Assembly (NCBI GenBank): GCA_905250025.1
Contig: CAJNOJ010000357.1
Span: 30,426-94,425, forward strand
Length of the DNA stretch: 64,000 nt
DNA from: Adineta ricciae
Lineage: Eukaryota > Rotifera > Eurotatoria > Adinetida > Adinetidae
Direction: 5' to 3'
Part shown: one piece after another, positions 57,541-64,000 of the stretch
Numbering within the stretch: position 1 is the stretch's first letter
How the letters are laid out: each line of letters opens with the position of its first letter
The notes under the pieces: model-generated
Database searches by the model: none
What the model was told of the DNA's origin: nothing
Seen by the model: only the letters and a program-made list of their open reading frames with translations
Position numbers and translations under genes: made by a program

Positions 57541-59121
57541 TTGGCGAAGATTTGTTCAAAATAACGAAGATTGAAAAAAAGCGCTCCTTCGTAATTGAAC
57601 GCTATTTTACCTAAACAACAAAGCGTCGAAGGAAGTCATCGGAGAAAGTTGTGCACGCTTACCACTATCAACATCCCGAAAAAGATGTAATGTTTTTTTG
57701 GAGATCTTGAAAACACGAATGGCAAGATTGATAAGTAGAAAGGCCAATTGATGTGCCTGATCGACCATCGTTTCCGTGATGACTACATTTTGCTCAACAT
57801 ACAATGGAATTGAATGGATAGTCCTATTGAAACGTGTCATATTCTCTGGAGGTATTTGTTCACATGCTGTGGAAATCTCTGTTTTTGTATGTTCTAATTG
57901 AATAAGTTTCGAATGATTATAAGATTGAATTTGATAAATCTTGTTCCAATGATGTTGTTTTTCGTTTTCAACATCCCTAAAATCTGGCATAGGAACGTGT
58001 TTACGCGATGAGTAGGTTTGAATAGTGTAGTCGCCTCCAACACCTATGACGGGGGAAAGTTGACGGTTTTGATTGCCAACCTCACGGTCTTGTTGACCCG
58101 TCGTCGTTGCCGGACTACTTTCTGATTCATCTTCACCAAAAATAGGAACAACACTGCTATTCTTTGTCTTTCGACCAGATGACCACCAACTAAAAAAAAC
58201 AAATAGAATAAAATTAGAATGTATGGGTAGGCGAAAGCGGAAATGACAGAATTTGTGTCCTGAAGTTCTATGGATTAGATATCTTTGAGAAAATATCGTT
58301 GAGAATTTCCAGACCTTAAAAAATAAGAAAATTTCAGTTTGATGTAAATAGGAGCACTGATATTCTCTTAAGAGACTCTTCGAAATCTCTGTCAATTAAA
58401 GTTTACTGTTCCAGAAACATTCTCTCGAACTTTAATGAAAGGCCCTCAATCTCGCGTACAAATACTGACTTTCGTAGATTTTGAAGAAATGACTGTTTCT
58501 GACTTGATTGTTGCTGTTGCCCCTTTTGTTGTTGTCGTTGTTGATCCAGCTGAATCTGTTGTTGTTGCTGTTGTTGGTCCAGCTGAATATGTTGTTGTTG
58601 CTGTTGTCGGTCCAGCTGAATATGTTGTTGTTGCTGTTGTCGGTCCAGCTGAATATGTTGTTGTTGCTGTTGTTGATCCTCTTGTTCTTGCTGCTGTACC
58701 ATTTCACTGATTGAAAACGGCTCTAAAGTTTTATTTCGTTTGAAGAAGTTCTGTACTTTACTTAACTCACCATTGGTCTGTGTGTTTTTAAGCAAACGAT
58801 CAACAGGAGTACCTCTTCGTTTTAATATTTCAAGGGGTAATCCAAGTTTATCACATATGTCATGCACGTGATTATCATGTTTTGTAAAACAAAATGCATA
58901 AAACTCGACTGCAATAAAATAATAATCGATTGGGCCAGTATCCTTTCGAAGGTTCAATGTCACTTTGTCTTCAGTATGTTTCAGTACACATGGACTCGCG
59001 CTGTTCGACTGCAATCTCGAACAAAATCAGAATAATGAAAGAACTGCTAGTATTAAGTCTTACGTCAAGTAGAATACTTTGGTTTTCGAAAGTCAACACA
59101 CACTTGATATCATCGACTTCA
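57541..59121 (-). CDS. Second version of HSP90-like ATPase exons 8-11 (contig 3, partial)
   Basis: It matches 47388-48973 over its entire length, with a few percent substitutions and small indels. It contains the 5' part of exon 11 (up to 57605), exon 10 (about 57660-58190), the polyQ exon 9 (about 58470-59008) and part of exon 8 (from about 59064). Reading frames are intact, for example FGEDESESSPATTTG and QDREVGNQNRQLSPVIGVGG. Both ends are contig edges, so it is best seen as the other haplotype of the ATPase gene placed in a scaffold gap. Confidence 0.85.
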
Positions 59122-59122
59122 N
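59122..59122. other. Assembly gap (single n)
   Basis: It joins the duplicated ATPase fragment to the middle of a glycosidase-like frame. Confidence 0.95.
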
Positions 59123-59815
59123 TGCACGGGTGGACATGGTGAAAAGGCAATATTCACCGATGCGTTGTACGGGCAAGTTTTAGCATATACGTACGGGTTG
59201 GGCAGTCTCTACAATATATCGATCATGCTGAAACATTTGGAAAGTGAAGTCCGACTATCAGATACGGCGTATGACTTGCGAATGTTAACAGGACGAGAAC
59301 CGTTAACCAATCAACAACATAACTCCATATGGATGGGTGCTTCGCAAGATTGGCCAGTATTGAATCTATGGTTTAAGATTGAACCAGAGAGTGCATTAGT
59401 GCAATCGCAAAAAGGTTTAAATCTTGTTCGACAAGTATTGAACGATCAATGGAATACTTATGGAATCTATGCAGCGGATGGTTATGGTGTGGGAGGGAGA
59501 CCTTGGATTACATCACATTATGGTTTTCATATAGTATTTTGGCATTTACCGTTTGCTTTATCCGGACAATATGTCGATCTATCCAATGGAACATTGACTT
59601 TTTCACCGGCATTATCCGTACCTTATACACTCCCAGTTCTGATTCCAAACCTATTCGGATCATTGTCTGTTATTGCATCATCAAATGACAACAGGTTATT
59701 TACATTGTCATTATCAATTGGAAATTTATCATTGAATACCCTTGCAGTTTACAATGTAGTGTATCCAGGAAGTGTTCATCTAACAGCTGGGCAATCTGTC
59801 CAATGGGCTGGCTGA
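59123..59815 (+). CDS. Glycosidase-like protein (GH116/DUF608-type), C-terminal 230 codons
   Basis: The frame is open from the first base of contig 4 (CTGGHGEKAIFTDALYGQVL) to TGA at 59813-59815. Motifs resemble the catalytic (alpha/alpha)6 barrel end of family 116-type beta-glucosidases: FTDALYGQVLAYTYGLG with an Asp followed by the barrel helix, a short linker, HYGFHIVFWHLPFALSGQ and a terminal beta domain. The assignment is by resemblance only. The N-terminal part is missing beyond the gap. No signal peptide can be judged. Such enzymes hydrolyse beta-glucosides or glucosylceramide. Confidence 0.45.
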   Translation, partial: CTGGHGEKAIFTDALYGQVLAYTYGLGSLYNISIMLKHLESEVRLSDTAYDLRMLTGREPLTNQQHNSIWMGASQDWPVLNLWFKIEPESALVQSQKGLNLVRQVLNDQWNTYGIYAADGYGVGGRPWITSHYGFHIVFWHLPFALSGQYVDLSNGTLTFSPALSVPYTLPVLIPNLFGSLSVIASSNDNRLFTLSLSIGNLSLNTLAVYNVVYPGSVHLTAGQSVQWAG

Positions 59816-60869
59816 TTTTCCTCCCCATTCAAAACTTTGACTTATCTTAGATTTGAACATTGAATACAAACTCTATTCGTTTTTCTTACTAAGCTTGCAT
59901 CTATGAAAAATGTATTTCTAATTAAGTTTCTATTAAAATACGTAGCTCTCGAGCAGGCACTGAACAATGGAGCAAACCTGGCAGTGGCATTGCTTTATCC
60001 AGATTTTGTCGTAAAAATGACCTCGAACGGTAATTATGTATACATTAAATAAATCTAAGTAAACAATGTGCTAGCATTCTTTTATCGTGCACATCTAGTG
60101 TTTCATTCGAAACGTACGTGTACACAGCGTTTTATGCATGATATTTCCTCTCACTAATCAACAACGCCATAAAAAGACGAAGTATAATCTGCATCATTTC
60201 ATTCTTTACTATCAAGCTCTTCGCTATAAAGTACCATCTCATCCTTTTTCTGATTTTCTTTATGTCAACCAATAAAGCATTGTGTAAGCATTCGAAAACT
60301 GTATTACGATAAACCGATGAGAGGAATGTAGTTCTTTCGTGTAATCAACCAAAGCTTCGTTCACCGTCATCATGGAAAGAAGATAGCATCATGTTCGCTA
60401 ATCAGACAACAGTTGGTACTGATACACATGCTAGTTTTATCGCTATAAATGATATAGGTTGTATCATGAGCATAAGCAACGTCGTACTTATAAACATGAT
60501 GCAACTACAGTGAAAGGACTGAGAGAAGACACTTTTGCTCGATGAAGCTATTTACACTCTTAAACCATATGATCTAAACCTCGTGTTGATTATGAGAAAA
60601 AAGGAAGAGAAATCAACAGTTTCACCGGCTTTTAAATGGTTCTTACATCGATAACTCAAGTTATAATTTTAGATGGAAAGAAAAAGATGAACTTTCAACA
60701 TGGTACGGCCGCTAAATATGGTAAAACGACACAAAGCAAGTATAAAACTCATTGATTAACGTAGACTGAGTAAACGTTTTTCATTGTAAAGTCAGTAAGA
60801 TTCAATTAGGAGAGTGTGGAATCGTTATTATGTGAAGGTGAAGGATAAATATCGTAGAATTGAAATTAA
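59816..60869. other. Intergenic, nothing recognised
   Basis: The stretch is AT-rich between the glycosidase-like 3' end and the kelch gene 3' end; no credible frame or repeat. Confidence 0.4.
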
Positions 60870-61457
60870 TCAATACAGTTCGGTACTATTCAAAACAATA
60901 GTACCATTATATCCACCAGTAACTAATACTTTTCCATCGAGCAATGTAGATGCTGTATGACGCTCTCGTGCAAAACTCATATTTCCTGTTTGTGTCCAAA
61001 CACCTGTCGATGGATCATACAGTTCAGCACTATTCAGATAATCACTACTGCCAACTCCACCAGTAACTAATACTTTTCCATCGAGCAATGTAGATGCTGT
61101 ATGATACCCTCGTGCAAAACTCATATTTCCTGTTTGTGTCCAAACACCTGTCGATGGATCATACAGTTCGGCACTATTCAGATAACCACTATTGCCAATT
61201 CCACCAGTAACTAATACTTTTCCATTGAGCAATGTAGATGCTGTATGTAGACCTCGTGCAACATTCATATTCCCTGTTTGTATCCAGACACCTGTTGATG
61301 GATCATACTGTTCGACACTATTCAGATACCTGCCACTGAAATATCCACCAGTAACTAATACTTTTCCATCGAGCAATGTAGATGCTGTATGAGCATATCG
61401 TGCAACATTCATAGATCCAGTCATTGACCATCCTAGTAGAAGAAATCGAATGAACAC
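60870..61457 (-). CDS. Kelch-repeat protein (four repeats, possibly partial)
   Basis: Four tandem repeats of about 49 residues follow the pattern TGNMxxARxxHTASTLLDGK then VLVTGG, LNSAELYDPSTGVW. Each would form a beta-propeller blade. Four blades are fewer than the usual five to seven, and the last repeat ends abruptly at LNSTELY before TGA, so the gene is either short or truncated. A good acceptor (TTCTTCTACTAG near 61434) suggests that the real exon starts at WSMTGSMN and that upstream exons exist; an ATG near 61895 followed by a GTAAGC donor is a candidate first exon. Propeller proteins mostly serve as interaction platforms. Confidence 0.65.
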   Translation of the reverse strand: MFIRFLLLGWSMTGSMNVARYAHTASTLLDGKVLVTGGYFSGRYLNSVEQYDPSTGVWIQTGNMNVARGLHTASTLLNGKVLVTGGIGNSGYLNSAELYDPSTGVWTQTGNMSFARGYHTASTLLDGKVLVTGGVGSSDYLNSAELYDPSTGVWTQTGNMSFARERHTASTLLDGKVLVTGGYNGTIVLNSTELY

Positions 61458-62591
61458 AACAATAAATGATCTTTCGTTAAGATGACTGAAAACAAAGTTA
61501 TCTTAATCATTTACTCATCTTTCAAAAAAGCATACCTTGTCTCATTTTTCCACTCGAATTTACTGTTTTTAAATGTCCTGCATGAGTACAAGAATAGAAA
61601 CTGAAGTTTTTTTTTGTCAATTATTGAGATGACGATTGAAAGAAAATACCAATAAAACTTATATTGCATGAGATTTGTTTTTTTGGTTAGCTTACACATA
61701 CATGCTTCAGGATGCGATTTAAGGGTTTTTAAAAAGAGTATCATTGGATTTTCTTCATATCTCAAACTGCATACACAACGAAATAATATCTCAGAAAACA
61801 AAATCTTCTTAGTTTGAATGTAGTACACGCTTACTAAAATCATCTGACGATAATATGTTTTTATTCGTAGTTGTCTCTTTGGAAGCATTTCGAGTCATTT
61901 TCTGTCAGCAATGGTTTTATTTCGAATTCCGAATGTGAAATCTCTCTTCTACTACTGTACTACATTAATAAGAAAATGATTACTGATGAGAAAGAGGGAA
62001 GGCTATGCTTCTTGTAAAACGAAGACGTGTCTAGGAAAGAGTTCTTATCGTATGACACTACTTGCGTGACTAGTGACAGCGTTTTAGTAGAGCTATTTTC
62101 AGAGTGAAACACTTCGGAAGAAAAGAATATTTACCAATAGGATTGCAAAAGCATCTCATGAGACAAAAGAAAAACAGCGTGTACGACATTTTATGCAGAA
62201 GAGATTTTCATATACGAATTAATTCATAAGTCAGTATAAGCTATAACTTTAGTTTCGAGTCATAATAACGAATAAAGCAATAAAACTCGAGCAAATTTCT
62301 CTAAGTTCAAGATGGACGTCTAACGATATCGTCAAATGTGTATCAAAAGTAGTAACTATGAATATAATTAGCGGACTAGCAATAGAATTCGAAGAGTAAA
62401 ATATACACTGCTATACGAAGGTGTTTAGAAAAAGTGAAAACCCTCTTATCCAAATGATAAACATTAGATCACGCACTCTATAGAAAAGATATCATTTACA
62501 AAGCAACATGTAAGAAGATCAAATTCCTCCACAATTTTGAACAATTCAAACGAACTTTCGAAATGTTGGAAGAACATTGTTCAGAATGCAT
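61458..62591. other. Mostly empty; may hold upstream exons of the kelch gene
   Basis: The minus-strand frame at 61511-61888 has no domain but carries possible splice signals. I see nothing else supportable. Confidence 0.3.
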
Positions 62592-63102
62592 CTACGTAAC
62601 TATTCCTTTGCCCTTCGATCTATTTCTCAACATTGATTTTTTACCTCGTGGACAGAAATTGGTAGTTAGCAGCGGTAAACATACTGCTATTGGTGAACAG
62701 CATGAGTTCACAATACACACTGAATCATTCGATGCACAACTGTATGTCACATTATTACATGGCTGTAAAACTGGACAATCAATAGCAGGAGCACAATAAC
62801 TGATGTTGTTCGTTGTGCGATAGTTGAAACAAGGTGTTGGTGACAAAGAACAAGTCTGATTATTAGCTGAAGTGGTGATACATTGTTGTAAAGAACAACT
62901 TGATGTTGGATTGGATGCAGAATGAGATGCTGTCGACAGTGTAAATTCTACATTATTGCTCTGAGAGGCACACGAAGAACTGGCTAATGCGATAGTTCGA
63001 CCTATGAAAAGATTTTGTCAATGAGAAAAATATAAGATGTGTTGTCAAACCTTTGAGAGAGAGAAATGTGATGATAAGAAAAAAGAATGCGATGGATACC
63101 AT
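62592..63102 (-). CDS. Secreted cysteine-rich protein
   Basis: Exon 1 (63102-63051) encodes a signal peptide, MVSIAFFFLIITFLSLKG. A 49-nt intron (63002-63050, GTTTGA ... TTCATAG) joins in phase to exon 2 from 63001. The mature part is Ser/Thr/Asn-rich with many Cys (SSCSLQQC, TCSLSPTPC, CAPAIDCPVLQPCNNV, CIVNSCCSPIAVCLPL, NFCP). The frame closes at 62592, but a GTAAAA donor near 62648 may lead to a further exon, so the C-terminus is uncertain. Family not recognised; an extracellular disulphide-rich role is likely. The plus-strand frame over the same bases is a shadow. Confidence 0.5.
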
Positions 63103-63470
63103 ATGAATGAGATTATGAAACAGACCAAGAAAAAAAATTTATTGACAGAAATCGACGATCTGTTTTTGTGAATGTGAAGAGAATCGAGTTATTTTTCTCT
63201 TGAAAGGCTTTTTATTCTAGAAGGAAAAAAATCGTCTGTGGAAGTGCGTTGTTTACTTTCCTGTTGCGAGGAGGTGGAGAATCTCAAATTATTACCAGTT
63301 TTCACGAATAGCCTTTTCTTAAAATTTTTTACCATGATATAAACTAGGCACTCAGATCTTAATAAGATAAAAACTATAGTGCTATGTTGTGTATGGAATG
63401 TTAACTTATATATGTGAAAATTTCAAACTTCTAAAATTTAGTGGATAGTCTCCTACAGGTATAGCTATAT
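63103..63470. other. Intergenic, nothing recognised
   Basis: Upstream of the secreted Cys-rich gene; contains its presumed promoter and leads into the minisatellite. Confidence 0.35.
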
Positions 63471-64000
63471 GCCTTACCTAGCTACCAGATATCCAGATAT
63501 ATACTTTGAAATTTGAAATCCTTCTATAAGCATGTGTAGAATATAAGGGTTCTTTCGTGCTTCTATTCTAAAAGTCTATCAGATATCCAGATATATGCTT
63601 TCAAATTTGAAATCCTTCTATAAGTATGTGTAGAATATAAGGGTTCTTTCGTGTTTCTATTCTAAAAATCTATCAGATATCAGATATCCAGATATTTACT
63701 TTCAAATTTGAAAACCTTCTATAAGTATGTGTAGAATATAAGGGTTCTTTCGTGCTTCTATTCTAAAAATCTATCAGATATCAGATATCCAGATATTTAC
63801 TTTCAAATTTGAAAACCTTCTATAAGTATGTGTAGAATATAAGGGTTCTTTCGTGCTTCTATTCTAAAAGTCTATCAGATATCAGATATCCAGATATATG
63901 CTTTCAAATTTGAAATCCTTCTATAAGTATGTGTAGAATATAAGGGTTCTTTCGTGTTTCTATTCTAAAAATCTATCAGATATCAGATATCCAGATATTT
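63471..64000. repeat. Minisatellite, 94/101-bp units, continuing past the window
   Basis: At least five units share TTTGAAATCCTTCTATAAG, GTGTAGAATATAAGGGTTC and TATCAGATATCCAGATAT. Spacing of AAGGGTTCTTTCGTG is 94, 101, 101 and 101 bp (starts near 63545, 63639, 63740, 63841 and 63942). The long form differs by one extra ATCAGAT 7-mer. The leftmost unit is the most diverged. Non-coding. Confidence 0.9.

Noticed and set aside
62563..62799. Plus-strand 78-codon frame
   Set aside because: It overlaps the minus-strand secreted Cys-rich gene, which has a signal peptide and a spliced structure.
63471..64000. CRISPR-like array
   Set aside because: Units are contiguous 94/101-bp tandem repeats without distinct spacers, in a eukaryotic sequence.

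Overview
This is eukaryotic nuclear DNA, most probably from a bdelloid rotifer (Adineta/Rotaria type). The grounds are AT-rich sequence with compact genes, GT-AG introns mostly of about 49-110 nt, and a gene content typical of that group: arginine ADP-ribosyltransferase with leucine-rich repeats, PBZ-finger PARP, kelch repeats, a Hog-type Hint protein without a hedgehog signal domain, a PhoD-like phosphatase, a large HSP90-like ATPase, and a glutamate receptor with a K+-channel-like pore loop. The genus call is inference from gene content.

The window is a scaffold of four contigs separated by single n bases at 32367, 57540 and 59122. Contig 1 (1-32366) carries, left to right: a Hog/Hint membrane protein (-), a long gene-poor stretch with small inverted repeats, a dead hAT transposase (-), a broken cysteine-rich peptide gene, a CAP-domain gene with a ricin-B lectin exon that can be spliced onto it, an orphan transmembrane exon, two RBR ubiquitin-ligase paralogues flanking a LicD/fukutin-like enzyme, and an ionotropic glutamate receptor.

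From 19748 to the contig end lies a 12.6 kb block that recurs in the same order and orientation from the first base of contig 2 (32368-46166). Its order is: secreted-repeat pseudogene, PBZ-PARP pseudogene, ART-LRR gene, hypothetical membrane protein (-), claudin-like gene, P-loop GTPase (-), PhoD-like gene. The copies differ by a few percent, by several indels and by a 1.2 kb insertion found only in copy B. Because the homology stops exactly at contig ends, the simplest reading is two haplotypes laid end to end by the assembler, not a real tandem duplication.

Contig 2 continues with an 11-exon HSP90-like ATPase gene (-, 53594-47162; reconstructed 1771 codons, all phases consistent) and a decayed polycystin-1-like gene. 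Contig 3 (57541-59121) is a second version of the 3' part of the HSP90-like gene. Contig 4 carries the end of a glycosidase-like gene, a kelch-repeat gene (-), a secreted cysteine-rich gene (-) and a minisatellite running off the end.

Functionally the window is a mosaic of membrane and secreted proteins (Hog, CAP/lectin, iGluR, claudin, PKD1) and regulators (RBR ligases, ADP-ribosylation enzymes, GTPase, HSP90-like ATPase). I see no operon-like logic. The PARP and ART genes sit side by side, and the ART is intact in both copies while the PARP is broken in both.
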